NCBI GenBank assembly: GCA_016195825.1
Contig: JACPYV010000016.1
Location: forward strand, 1-52,351
Length of the DNA: 52,351 nt
Direction: 5' to 3'
Source: Burkholderiales bacterium
GTDB taxonomy: Bacteria; Pseudomonadota; Gammaproteobacteria; Burkholderiales; Burkholderiaceae_C
A program made the translations under genes and the position numbers. Shown in pieces: positions 40,939 through 49,367 of this stretch (positions are counted from its first letter, which is position 1; each line of letters begins with the position of its first letter). The notes below the pieces were generated by a model. That model ran no database searches. It saw only the letters and a program-made list of their open reading frames with translations, and was not told the DNA's origin.

Positions 40939-42939
40939 TCACCCACCACGCCCGGGGGCGAAGCTGAAGCGCAGCGCCTTGTAGTGGGCCAGGTCGTATT
41001 CGGGGGGCCGCACGCCGGCTGGCAGCGGCAGCCCGGAGGCCGACTGGAAATAGGCGATGCAGGCATCGCGCCACCAGCGCGCCTCGCGGGCCTGCACCGC
41101 GAGGTAGGCGGCCACCTCGGCGTGCCGCTCGGCGTCGATGTCGGGCTGCAGCGCGGCCCAGCGCCGGCGCATGTCGTCCACCGTCGCCACGCCGCGGTCG
41201 TAGCGGGTGATCAGCTCGGCCCACAAGGTGCGGCCGGACGGCATCTCGTGATCCCACGGCAGGTGATGGAACCACAGCAGCAGCTCGGGCGGCGTCGTGC
41301 GCGGGTCGGCAAAGCGCCGCGCCACGGCGGGCGCGTACTGGGCGACCGCATGGCTGCCCGACGGCGAGCGGTCGAAGCCGATGCCATCGCGCCCGGCACG
41401 GTGGAAATAGACCGGGTTCCAGTCGGCGCGCTCCAGGTTGTCGACCCATGGCGCCGGCCCGTGGTGGTGGCCCGTGCCCATCAGATGGTGCAGGCCCAGC
41501 GGCGTCATGTAGTCCACCACGGCCTCGCGCGACGCCATCATCAGCTCGGCGACAGCGTCGCGCGCCGCGGGGCGTGTCGTGAAGGTCTGCGCCACCCACT
41601 CCTGTGCCACGGTGCGTGCCGGCTGGTCCGGGTCCCAGGCCATGCGGCCGAAGGCGTACCAGTTGGCCTGGTCGAACTGCGAGCCGCACCAGTTGCGGTC
41701 CGTGCCGATGTTGGCCACACCGGCCATCGCCGTCAGCCGCTGCCCACCCAAGCGGCCATCGACGACGCGCGCCACCGTGCCGCCATGGCCCGTGTCGGCC
41801 TGCAGCACCTCCTGGAACAGCGGCCCAAGGTAGACCAGGTGGGTCGCGAAGCCCAGGTATTCCTTGGTGATCTGCAGCTCCAACGCCAGCGGCGTGCCGG
41901 GCATGGCGCCCAACAGCGGATGAAAGGGCTCGCGCGGCTGGAAGTCGATGGCACCGTTCTTGACCTGCACGATGACGTTCGCGGCGAACCGGCCGTCCAG
42001 CGGCTGGAACTCCGCGTAAGCCTGCTTGGCGCGGTCGCTGGCGTCGGCCGCGTAGACGAAGGCCCGCCACAGGACGATGCCGCCGTGGGGGCTGAGCGCG
42101 TCGGCCAGCATGTTGGCGCCGTCCGCATGGCTGCGGCCATAGTCCTGCGGCCCCGGCTGGCCCTCGGAATTTGCCTTGACGAGGAAGCCCCCGAAGTCCG
42201 GGATGGCCTGGTAGATCTCGTTGGCCTTGGCCTGCCACCAGGCGCGCACCGCCGGGTCCAGCGGGTCGGCGGTCTTCAGCCCGCCCAGCTCCATCGGCGC
42301 CGAGAAACGGGCCGACAACCAAACCTTGATGCCATAGGGCCGGAACACCTCCGCCAACGCCGCGGCCTTGGCGAGGAAGGGCGCGGTCATCGACTCGGCC
42401 TTGGCGTTGACATTGTTCAGCACCGTGCCGTTGATACCGAGCGACGCGTTCGCACGGGCGTAGTCGGCGTAGCGCGGGTCGCGGATGTCGGGCAGCTTCC
42501 ACCAGTCCCACAGCGACTGGCCGGCATAGCCGCGCTCCACCGTGCGGTCCAGGTTGTCCCAGTGGTTGAGCAGGCGCAAGCCAATCTTCGGCGCCGAGCG
42601 CTGGTCCAGCCGGGCCAGGTCCGCGCCGGTCTGCGCCGCGCGCAGCCAGGCGAAGCTGCCGTAGAGCAGGCCGAGGTCGGTATTGGCAGCGATCAGCGTC
42701 ACGTCGCGGCCCTGCAGCCGCGTGCTGCGCAGCAGCCAGCCAGTGGCGCCCAAGTCCTGCAGCAGCGGGCCAGTCTCTGGCAGCGAGGCCGGTGTGGCCA
42801 GCACCAGCGCGCCCGAGCGGATCTGCTGTGACAACGCCGGCCGGCGCCCCGACAGGCCGGCCACGCCGCGCTGCAGCTCGGCCACGGCCGCCTGCAGACT
42901 GGGCGACGTAACGCCAGTGGTCACGATGGCCTGCGCCAA
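40939..42939 (-). CDS. GH67 alpha-glucuronidase, unusual start and short N-terminus
   Basis: GH67 enzymes remove (methyl)glucuronic acid from the ends of xylo-oligosaccharides. Conserved blocks include RLLNHWDNLDRTVERGYAG, the catalytic region FLVKANSEGQPGPQDYGRSH and WNPVYFHRAG. The frame has no ATG: candidate starts are TTG 42939 (poor SD) or GTG 42924 (preceded by GCAGG), and an in-frame TAG sits 21 bp above the TTG beside the operator. Typical enzymes carry a signal peptide and about 40 more residues, which are absent here, so it may be cytoplasmic, leaderless or truncated. Stop is 100 bp from the LacI gene. Confidence 0.85.
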   Translation of the reverse strand: MAQAIVTTGVTSPSLQAAVAELQRGVAGLSGRRPALSQQIRSGALVLATPASLPETGPLLQDLGATGWLLRSTRLQGRDVTLIAANTDLGLLYGSFAWLRAAQTGADLARLDQRSAPKIGLRLLNHWDNLDRTVERGYAGQSLWDWWKLPDIRDPRYADYARANASLGINGTVLNNVNAKAESMTAPFLAKAAALAEVFRPYGIKVWLSARFSAPMELGGLKTADPLDPAVRAWWQAKANEIYQAIPDFGGFLVKANSEGQPGPQDYGRSHADGANMLADALSPHGGIVLWRAFVYAADASDRAKQAYAEFQPLDGRFAANVIVQVKNGAIDFQPREPFHPLLGAMPGTPLALELQITKEYLGFATHLVYLGPLFQEVLQADTGHGGTVARVVDGRLGGQRLTAMAGVANIGTDRNWCGSQFDQANWYAFGRMAWDPDQPARTVAQEWVAQTFTTRPAARDAVAELMMASREAVVDYMTPLGLHHLMGTGHHHGPAPWVDNLERADWNPVYFHRAGRDGIGFDRSPSGSHAVAQYAPAVARRFADPRTTPPELLLWFHHLPWDHEMPSGRTLWAELITRYDRGVATVDDMRRRWAALQPDIDAERHAEVAAYLAVQAREARWWRDACIAYFQSASGLPLPAGVRPPEYDLAHYKALRFSFAPGRGG

Positions 42940-42959
42940 ATCCAGGCTTGCGCGAACCT

Positions 42960-42978
42960 AAATGGTAGCGCTACATTT
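42960..42978. promoter_or_regulatory. TGGTAGCGCTACCA-type operator of GH67
   Basis: AAATGGTAGCGCTACATTT contains the perfect 10-base palindrome GTAGCGCTAC (42965-42974) with AT-rich flanks. It lies 21 bp from the GH67 TTG and is the strongest of the four related sites in this locus. It also could affect the divergent MFS operon beginning at 43142. Confidence 0.65.
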
Positions 42979-43105
42979 GCGTCCACAGCATGCCATAAAC
43001 AGGCGCCGCCAAACGCCCCTACGTCGGAGACAAGCCCTTGAACATGACAGCGTCAGAAACACCCGCCACGTCGCCACCGGGACAGGGGTTTACCCGACGC
43101 GTCTT

Positions 43106-43119
43106 CGCTAACGCTACCA
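43106..43119. promoter_or_regulatory. TGGTAGCGCTACCA-type operator of the MFS/GH43 operon
   Basis: CGCTAACGCTACCA has the complete right half-site GCTACCA (43113-43119) and a weaker left half. It lies 22 bp before the MFS ATG at 43142, in position to block transcription. It is 130 bp from the GH67-proximal site, so one regulator could control both divergent units. Confidence 0.55.
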
Positions 43120-43141
43120 ATCGCGTCGTGCGAGCCGTGTG

Positions 43142-44671
43142 ATGGTGGCCGGGGATGCCGCGGCCAGGGGCCGGCAGCGCTGGCTGGTCTGCGCGCTGCT
43201 GTTTGCGGCGACGACGATCAACTACATCGACCGCAACGCGCTGTCGGTGCTGAAGACCCGCCTGCAGCAGCCCTTCGAGGGCGGCGGCTTGGCGCTGACC
43301 GATGCCGACTACGGCTGGATCACCTTCGCCTTCACGGCCGCCTACGCGGCCTTTCCGCCGCTGATCGGCGCGGCCATCGACCGCTTCGGCGTGAAGCGCA
43401 GCCTGAGCGTGGCGCTGGTGCTGTGGTCGCTGGCTTCGGCGGCACATGGCCTGGTGTCAACCGTGCTGGGCCTGGTGCTGGTGCGCTTCCTGCTGGGCAT
43501 GGCCGAGGCGGCGCATTTCCCCGCAGCCATCAAGACGGTGGCCATGTGGTTCCCGCAGCAGGAGCGCGCGCTGGCCACGGGCCTCTTCAACGCCGGCACG
43601 GCGCTGGGCATCATGGCGTCGCCGGTCACCGTGTGGCTGGCGCTGACCTACGGCTGGCAGGCCGCCTTCGTCGCCATCGGCGCGGCCGGGCTGGTCTGGC
43701 TGGTGTTCTGGCAGCGCGGCTTTCACGCGCCGCAGCAACACCCCGGGCTGTCCGCCGCCGAGCTGGCCCACATCCGCGCCGGCCAGCCGCCCGCCACCGA
43801 GGCGGTGCGCCTGCCGTGGACGGCGCTGCTGCGCTACCGCGAGATCTGGCCCTTCCTGCTGGCCAAGCTGCTGACCGACCCGGTGTGGTGGTTCTTCCTG
43901 TTCTGGCTGCCGTCCTACCTGGAGCGCGAGCGCGGCCAGAACCCGCTGAAGAGCGCCGGCCTGGTGGCCGTCATCTACCTGGGCTCCAGCGTGGGCTCCA
44001 TCTTCGGTGGCTGGCTGTCGGGCCACCTCACCCAGCGCGGCTGGCCGGTGGGCCGGGCACGGCTGACGACCATGGGCCTGTTCGCCGCCTGCATGCCAGC
44101 CAGCCTGCTCGCGTACTGGAGCGACAGCTTTGCCCTCTGCGTGGCCCTCATCACGCTGGCCACGGCCTGCCACCAAGCCTGGTCGGCCAATCTGCTGACC
44201 TCCGCCACCGACCTGTTCCCCACCAAGGTCTCCGGCGCCGTCATCGGCCTGGGTGCCACCGCGGGCGGCATCGGCGGCATGTTCATCGCGCTGCTGACCG
44301 CGCTGACCGTGCAGTGGACCGGTACCCAGCAATGGGCCTTCGTCTACGCCGGGCTGATGCACCTGACCAGCCTGGCCATCTTCGTGCTGTGGTTCCGCGG
44401 CGGCTTCGAGCGCGTGGACGTCGACGCCGGCCTGGACCTCACGCGCGCGCACCGCCCGCTGCTGACCGCCGGCAGCCTCGTCGCCGTGCTGGGCCTGCTG
44501 CTCGTGGGGCTCATCACGGCTCACTGGGAAGCCTGCGTCGCCGCGGCCAGGTTCTCCGGCGCCGCCCAGGCCCTGACCGCCGCCGCGGGCCTCGGCCTGA
44601 TCGGCGCCTTGCTCACCTACGCCGGCCGCGCCCACGGGCAACCGGCGTCTCTCGCTCCTCTGCACCCCTGA
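43142..44671 (+). CDS. MFS transporter, hexuronate (ExuT)-type
   Basis: The 509-residue carrier has the MFS first-helix region INYIDRNALSVLK, GAAIDRFGVKRSL loop and a dozen hydrophobic segments. Sequence style (TTINYIDR, FPAAIKTVAMWFPQQERALATG) matches the anion:cation symporter/hexuronate transporter family. It likely imports glucuronate or galacturonate released by GH67 (inference). I take ATG 43142 rather than GTG 43139. It heads the operon MFS-GH43, with the GH43 ATG 2 bp after its stop. A C-terminal pair of extra TM segments is present. Confidence 0.85.
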   Translation: MVAGDAAARGRQRWLVCALLFAATTINYIDRNALSVLKTRLQQPFEGGGLALTDADYGWITFAFTAAYAAFPPLIGAAIDRFGVKRSLSVALVLWSLASAAHGLVSTVLGLVLVRFLLGMAEAAHFPAAIKTVAMWFPQQERALATGLFNAGTALGIMASPVTVWLALTYGWQAAFVAIGAAGLVWLVFWQRGFHAPQQHPGLSAAELAHIRAGQPPATEAVRLPWTALLRYREIWPFLLAKLLTDPVWWFFLFWLPSYLERERGQNPLKSAGLVAVIYLGSSVGSIFGGWLSGHLTQRGWPVGRARLTTMGLFAACMPASLLAYWSDSFALCVALITLATACHQAWSANLLTSATDLFPTKVSGAVIGLGATAGGIGGMFIALLTALTVQWTGTQQWAFVYAGLMHLTSLAIFVLWFRGGFERVDVDAGLDLTRAHRPLLTAGSLVAVLGLLLVGLITAHWEACVAAARFSGAAQALTAAAGLGLIGALLTYAGRAHGQPASLAPLHP

Positions 44672-44673
44672 CG

Positions 44674-46341
44674 ATGATTGCCAATCCCATCCTGCCGGGC
44701 TTCCATGCCGACCCGTCCATCTGCCGCGTTCCCGGTGAGGGTGGTGACGACTACTACATCGCCACCTCCACCTTCGAGTGGTGGCCCGGTGTGCGCATCC
44801 ACCATTCGCGCGACCTGGTGAACTGGCGCCACCAGGGCTATGCCGTCACACGCACCAGCCAGCTGGACCTGACCGGCCACCCCGACTCAGCCGGCGTCTG
44901 GGCGCCGTGCCTGACCTATTCGCACGGCCAGTTCTGGCTCATCTACACGGACGTGCGCTCCACCATCGGCGCGTTCAAGGACACGCACAACTACCTCATC
45001 ACGGCGCCCAGCATCGACGGGCCGTGGAGCGAACCCATCTACCTGAACAGCTCGGGCTTCGACCCCAGTCTGTTCCACGATGCCGATGGCCCGGGTGCTG
45101 GAAAAACGTGGCTGCTCAACCAGCAGTGGACGCATGTGCCGGGCAAGAACCATTTCAACGGCATCCTGCTGCAGGAGTACGACCGCAAGGCGCAGCGCCT
45201 GGTCGGCCCGGTCAAGAACATCTACGCCGGCACCGAGCTGGGCGTCGTCGAAGGCCCGCACCTGTACCGCCGCAACGGCTGGTACTACTTGCTGACGGCC
45301 GAGGGCGGCACTTTCTACGAGCACGCCGTCACGCTGGCGCGCTCGCGCAACATCGACGGCCCGTACGAGACGCTGCCCGGCAACCCATTGCTCACCGCAT
45401 GGCAGAAGCCCACCGACGGCCTGCAGCGCAGCGGCCACGCCAGCCTCGTGGAGACTGCTGGCGGCGAGTGGTTCATGGCCCACCTGTGCGGCCGGCCTCT
45501 GGAATGGAGCGGCCCCAACGCCGACGCCAATGCGCCGGAAGACGGCTACGCCGGCCTGCACTGCCCGCTGGGCCGCGAGACGGCGCTGCAACGCATCCGC
45601 TGGCGCGACGACGACTGGCCCGAGGTGGTCGGCGGCAATGGTCAGCAGCCCAGCATGACGGTCGCGCCGCCCGACCTGCCGCCCCACCCCTTCCCCGCCG
45701 AGCCGGCGCGCGACGACTTCGACTCGACCGCGTTCAGCGGCCACCTGAACTCGCTGCGCAAGCCCTTCGACGAGAGCTGGGCCTCCCTCACCGCCCGCCC
45801 CGGCCACCTGCGCCTGACCGGCCGTGAGTCGCTGATGAGCCTGTTCGACCAAAGCCTGGTCGCGCGCCGCCAGCAGCACTTCAACTGCCGCGTCGAGACG
45901 CGCCTGGACTTCGAGCCCGAGAACTTCCACCAGATGGCCGGCCTCGTGGCGTACTACAACACGCGCAACCACGCCTACCTGCACGTCACGCGTGACCCGG
46001 ACAGCGCGCAGCGCGTCGTCTACCTGACGGTCAACCGCGACGGCGCCATCAGCGGCCCCGCCGCAGCCGTTCCATTGGCCGCCGGCCCCGTGGACCTGGC
46101 GCTGGAGTTCAGCCACGACACCTACCAGTTCTCGTTCCGCCAAGGCAGCAACGCCTGGCAGGCGGTCGGACCGGCACTGGACACCGCCATGCTGAGCGAC
46201 GAGTTCGCGACCCGCTTCATCAACGGCTTTGCTCACAGCTTCGGCTTCACCGGCAACTTCATCGGCATCGCTTGCCAGGATCTGGCCGGCACGCGCAAGA
46301 CGGCGGACTTCGACTACCTCTCGTACGAAGCCAAGGCCTGA
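44674..46341 (+). CDS. GH43 beta-xylosidase (xylan 1,4-beta-xylosidase type)
   Basis: The 555-residue enzyme has no signal peptide, hence cytoplasmic. The beta-propeller domain has NPILPGFHADPSI (base Asp), DDYYIATSTFEWWPGVRIHHS, and VVEGPHLYRR (acid Glu) characteristic of the XynB-type GH43; a C-terminal beta-sandwich (residues about 340-555) contains FEPENFHQMAGLVAYYNTRNHAYL. It hydrolyses short xylo-oligosaccharides to xylose, matching the xylA/xylB genes downstream. It is coupled to the MFS gene; a GPH-type symporter follows 56 bp later. Confidence 0.92.
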   Translation: MIANPILPGFHADPSICRVPGEGGDDYYIATSTFEWWPGVRIHHSRDLVNWRHQGYAVTRTSQLDLTGHPDSAGVWAPCLTYSHGQFWLIYTDVRSTIGAFKDTHNYLITAPSIDGPWSEPIYLNSSGFDPSLFHDADGPGAGKTWLLNQQWTHVPGKNHFNGILLQEYDRKAQRLVGPVKNIYAGTELGVVEGPHLYRRNGWYYLLTAEGGTFYEHAVTLARSRNIDGPYETLPGNPLLTAWQKPTDGLQRSGHASLVETAGGEWFMAHLCGRPLEWSGPNADANAPEDGYAGLHCPLGRETALQRIRWRDDDWPEVVGGNGQQPSMTVAPPDLPPHPFPAEPARDDFDSTAFSGHLNSLRKPFDESWASLTARPGHLRLTGRESLMSLFDQSLVARRQQHFNCRVETRLDFEPENFHQMAGLVAYYNTRNHAYLHVTRDPDSAQRVVYLTVNRDGAISGPAAAVPLAAGPVDLALEFSHDTYQFSFRQGSNAWQAVGPALDTAMLSDEFATRFINGFAHSFGFTGNFIGIACQDLAGTRKTADFDYLSYEAKA

Positions 46342-46397
46342 TTCCAAAGAGACCCTTCAAAGGGCGACGACGACCTCAAAAACATAAGAGGAGACAA

Positions 46398-47915
46398 ATG
46401 AAAAGCCAGCCCTTGTCCTTCATCGAGAAGGCCGGATACAGCTGCGGCGATGCCGCAGCGAATCTGGTCTTCATGTCGATGATCCTGTTCCAGGTGAACT
46501 TCTACACGGACGTGTTCGGCCTGTCGGCCAGCACCGCCGCGGCCATCCTGCTGTGGCCCAAGCTGTGGGATGCCTTCTTCGATCCCATCATGGGCGTGCT
46601 GGCCGACCGCACCAACACGCGCTGGGGCAAGTTCCGCCCCTGGGTGCTGTGGACGGCCGTGCCCTGGGCCCTCGTCATGGTGCTGGCCTACACGGCGCCG
46701 GACCCGGCGTGGGGCTGGAGCACCGGCATGGTCGTCGCCTACGCCGGCATCACCAACACGCTGCTGATGACGCTGTACTCGATGAACAACATGCCCTACT
46801 CGGCCATGAGCGGTGTGATGACGGCAGACCTGAACGAGCGCACCAAGCTGAACTCGTTCCGTTTCGTGTCGGTCAACGCGGCGCAGTTCATCGTCAGCGG
46901 CTTCACGCTGCCGCTGGTGGCCAAGTTCGCGCAAGGGCATGACCGTGCCCACGGCTGGCAGGTCACGATGACGATCTGGGCCGTCGCCTGCCTGGTGCTG
47001 TTCCTCGTCACCTTCTTTACGACACGGGAACGCGTCAAGCCCATCCAGGAAACGAAGTCCTCGCCCAAGCAGGACTTCGCCGACCTGCTGAAGAACGGCC
47101 CGTGGATCACGCTGGTGCTCTACACGCTGTTCCAGTTCGGCATGCTGTCGCTGCGAGGCGGCGCCCACTTCAACTACTACCACCACTACGCCGACAAGGG
47201 CGCGATGTTCGACTTCCTGGCCGCGATCGGCTTGACGACGCCCGACGCCGCCGGCACCGGCAGCCTGGGCGACTGGCTGGGGTATGTCGTCCACGGCACG
47301 CGCGACAACGTGGCTGGCTCCAATGCCGCCGACGTGTTCAACAGCATCGTCAACATGGCCGGCACGGCGACGACCATGGTCGTCATCATGCTGTCTATGG
47401 GCCTGTCGGCGCGCTACGGCCGGCGCGCCATCGGCATCGTCTGCTTTGGCCTGTGCACGTTGACCGCCTGCTCGCTGTACCTGCTGCCGCCCACCGCCGT
47501 CTGGGCCATGCTGGGTCTGCACGTGGTGAGCGCCGTGGTCTATGCCCCGACCGTGGCCGTCATGTGGTCCATGTACGCCGACGCGGCCGACTACTCCGAA
47601 TGGCAGACCGGCCGTCGCTTCACCGGCATGGTGTTCGCCACCATCGGCTTCTCGCTGAAGGTGGGGCTCGCCCTGGGTGGCGCCGGCCTGCTGTGGATGC
47701 TGGCCGGCTTCTTCGGCTACGACACCCACCTGCCGTCGGCGCCCAACGCCGTCGAAGGCTACCGCGTGATGTCCAGCTTCGTGGTCGGCGCGCTGTTCGC
47801 TGCCTGCACCTTCTGCCTGCTGTTCAACAAGCTGAACAAACAGACCACTTTGAAGATGTCCGACGAATTGGCCCAGCGCCGTCTCCAGGCCGGCATCGTG
47901 CCAACCGCCGCCTAA
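46398..47915 (+). CDS. GPH-family sugar:cation symporter (XynT/YicJ-type MFS)
   Basis: The 505-residue membrane protein shows the GPH signature in its second loop ([27 protein letters not shown]) and the middle-loop block [27 protein letters not shown]. Twelve hydrophobic segments. The family imports xylosides, melibiose or glucuronides with H+/Na+. In this position it should import xylo-oligosaccharides or xylose for GH43 and XylA. RBS AAGAGGAGAC precedes ATG 46398. It is followed by xylA 40 bp later. Confidence 0.88.
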   Translation: MKSQPLSFIEKAGYSCGDAAANLVFMSMILFQVNFYTDVFGLSASTAAAILLWPKLWDAFFDPIMGVLADRTNTRWGKFRPWVLWTAVPWALVMVLAYTAPDPAWGWSTGMVVAYAGITNTLLMTLYSMNNMPYSAMSGVMTADLNERTKLNSFRFVSVNAAQFIVSGFTLPLVAKFAQGHDRAHGWQVTMTIWAVACLVLFLVTFFTTRERVKPIQETKSSPKQDFADLLKNGPWITLVLYTLFQFGMLSLRGGAHFNYYHHYADKGAMFDFLAAIGLTTPDAAGTGSLGDWLGYVVHGTRDNVAGSNAADVFNSIVNMAGTATTMVVIMLSMGLSARYGRRAIGIVCFGLCTLTACSLYLLPPTAVWAMLGLHVVSAVVYAPTVAVMWSMYADAADYSEWQTGRRFTGMVFATIGFSLKVGLALGGAGLLWMLAGFFGYDTHLPSAPNAVEGYRVMSSFVVGALFAACTFCLLFNKLNKQTTLKMSDELAQRRLQAGIVPTAA

Positions 47916-47955
47916 CCTTATCCATCACCCACTTTCCCGCAGTAAGGACCCCGCC

Positions 47956-49272
47956 ATGAGCACCGCCTATTCCGATCTCCCCGTCGTCAAGTACGAAGGC
48001 CCCCAATCCACCAATCCTCTGGCCTACCGCTGGTACGACGCCAACCGCGTCGTGCTGGGCAAGACGCTGGCCGAACACCTGCGCCCCGCCGTCTGCTACT
48101 GGCACAACTTCTGCTGGAAGGGCGAGGACGTTTTCGGCCTGGGCAACACGGTGTTCCAGCGCGAGTGGTTCAACGAGGCCGACCCGGTCAAGGCCGCCTA
48201 CATGAAGCTGGACGCCGCGTTCGACTTCTTCGGCAAGCTGGGCTTGCCCTACTGGTGCTTCCATGACCGCGACGTGGCCCCCGAAGGCGCCAACCTCGCC
48301 GAGTCCAACCGCATCCTCGACGGCCTGCTCGAAGCCGCCGCCAAGAAGATGCAGGACGGCAAGGTGCAGCTGCTGTGGGGCACGGCCAACCTGTTCTCCA
48401 ACGGCCGCTTCATGAGCGGCGCGGCTACCAACCCTGACCCTGAGGTCTACGCCTACGCCGCCGCGCAGGTCAAGCACGTGCTGGAGTGGACGAACCGCCT
48501 GGGCGGTCAGAACTACGTGCTGTGGGGCGGCCGCGAAGGCTACGAGACCCTGCTGAACACCGACCTCAAGCGCGAGCTGGCCCAGTACGGCCGCTTCCTG
48601 TCGTCCGTCGTCGAGCACAAGCACAAGATCGGCTTCAAGGGCACCATCCTCATCGAGCCCAAGCCGCAGGAACCCACCAAGCACCAGTACGACTACGACA
48701 GCGCCACGGTCTACGGTTTCCTGAAGACCTACGGCCTGGAGAACGAGGTCAAGGTCAACATCGAAGTCAACCACGCCACGCTGGCCGGCCACAGCTTCGA
48801 GCACGAAGTCGCCACCGCCTGCGCTTTGGGAATCTTCGGCTCGCTGGACGCCAACCGCGGCGACGAACAGCTGGGCTGGGACACCGACCAGTTCCCCAAC
48901 AATCACGTGCAACTGGTGCCGGCCATGCTGGAGATGATCCGCCACGGCGGCTACACGACCGGCGGCACCAACTTCGATGCCAAGGTGCGCCGCCAGTCCA
49001 TCGAACCCACCGACCAGCTCGAAGGCCACATCGGCGGTATGGACACCATGGCGCGCGCCTTTCTCAGCGCTGCCGCGCTGTACGAGAGCGGCCAGTTGGA
49101 GAAGACCGTGGCCGACCGCTACGCCGGCTGGAACGGCGAGCTGGGCCAGAAGATCCACGGCGGCGCCAGCCTCGACGATCTGGCCAAGATCGTGCACGAC
49201 CAAGGCATCTCGCCCCAGCCCCGTTCGGGCCGCCAGGAACGTCTGGAAAACGTCGTCAACGCTTATGTTTGA
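47956..49272 (+). CDS. xylA: Xylose isomerase
   Basis: XylA converts D-xylose to D-xylulose. The 438 residues match the class II enzyme length. Metal and substrate motifs are visible: [14 protein letters not shown] (near residue 48), [10 protein letters not shown] (catalytic His/Asp near 100), [29 protein letters not shown] (metal Glu/Asp near 232), [15 protein letters not shown], and [23 protein letters not shown] 47956 after AAGGACC. Between the symporter and xylB in the xyl operon. Confidence 0.97.
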   Translation: MSTAYSDLPVVKYEGPQSTNPLAYRWYDANRVVLGKTLAEHLRPAVCYWHNFCWKGEDVFGLGNTVFQREWFNEADPVKAAYMKLDAAFDFFGKLGLPYWCFHDRDVAPEGANLAESNRILDGLLEAAAKKMQDGKVQLLWGTANLFSNGRFMSGAATNPDPEVYAYAAAQVKHVLEWTNRLGGQNYVLWGGREGYETLLNTDLKRELAQYGRFLSSVVEHKHKIGFKGTILIEPKPQEPTKHQYDYDSATVYGFLKTYGLENEVKVNIEVNHATLAGHSFEHEVATACALGIFGSLDANRGDEQLGWDTDQFPNNHVQLVPAMLEMIRHGGYTTGGTNFDAKVRRQSIEPTDQLEGHIGGMDTMARAFLSAAALYESGQLEKTVADRYAGWNGELGQKIHGGASLDDLAKIVHDQGISPQPRSGRQERLENVVNAYV

Positions 49273-49322
49273 GTCGGGCCGCAACAGAGCCGAGCGCAGG
49301 GCCGCCCCAAGCCGGCCCGCAT

Positions 49323-49362
49323 CCCCTCGGGAGATAGCCCGCTGTAACCAGCGGGCGAGGGG
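49323..49362 (+). promoter_or_regulatory. Hairpin covering the xylB ribosome binding site
   Basis: An inner stem GCCCGCT (49337-49343)/AGCGGGC (49350-49356), loop GTAACC, is extended by an outer stem CCCCTC (49323-49328)/GAGGGG (49357-49362) with an eight-base bulge. GAGGGG is also the Shine-Dalgarno for ATG 49368, so folding would hide it. This could set xylB translation relative to xylA; no regulatory ligand is apparent. Confidence 0.5.
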
Positions 49363-49367
49363 CTGAC

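Noticed and set aside
39838..42831. Plus-strand 997-codon frame across LacI and GH67
   Set aside because: Length reflects GC bias; two clear families are encoded on the opposite strand.
43423..44673. In-frame 5' extension of GH43 to 43423
   Set aside because: Encodes Arg/Gly/Ala/Pro-rich residues antithetic to GH43 and is the alternate frame of the MFS gene; GH43 starts at 44674.
46314..47729. Minus-strand 471-codon frame antisense to the GPH symporter
   Set aside because: Shadow frame; composition and lack of hydrophobic or catalytic pattern argue against a gene.
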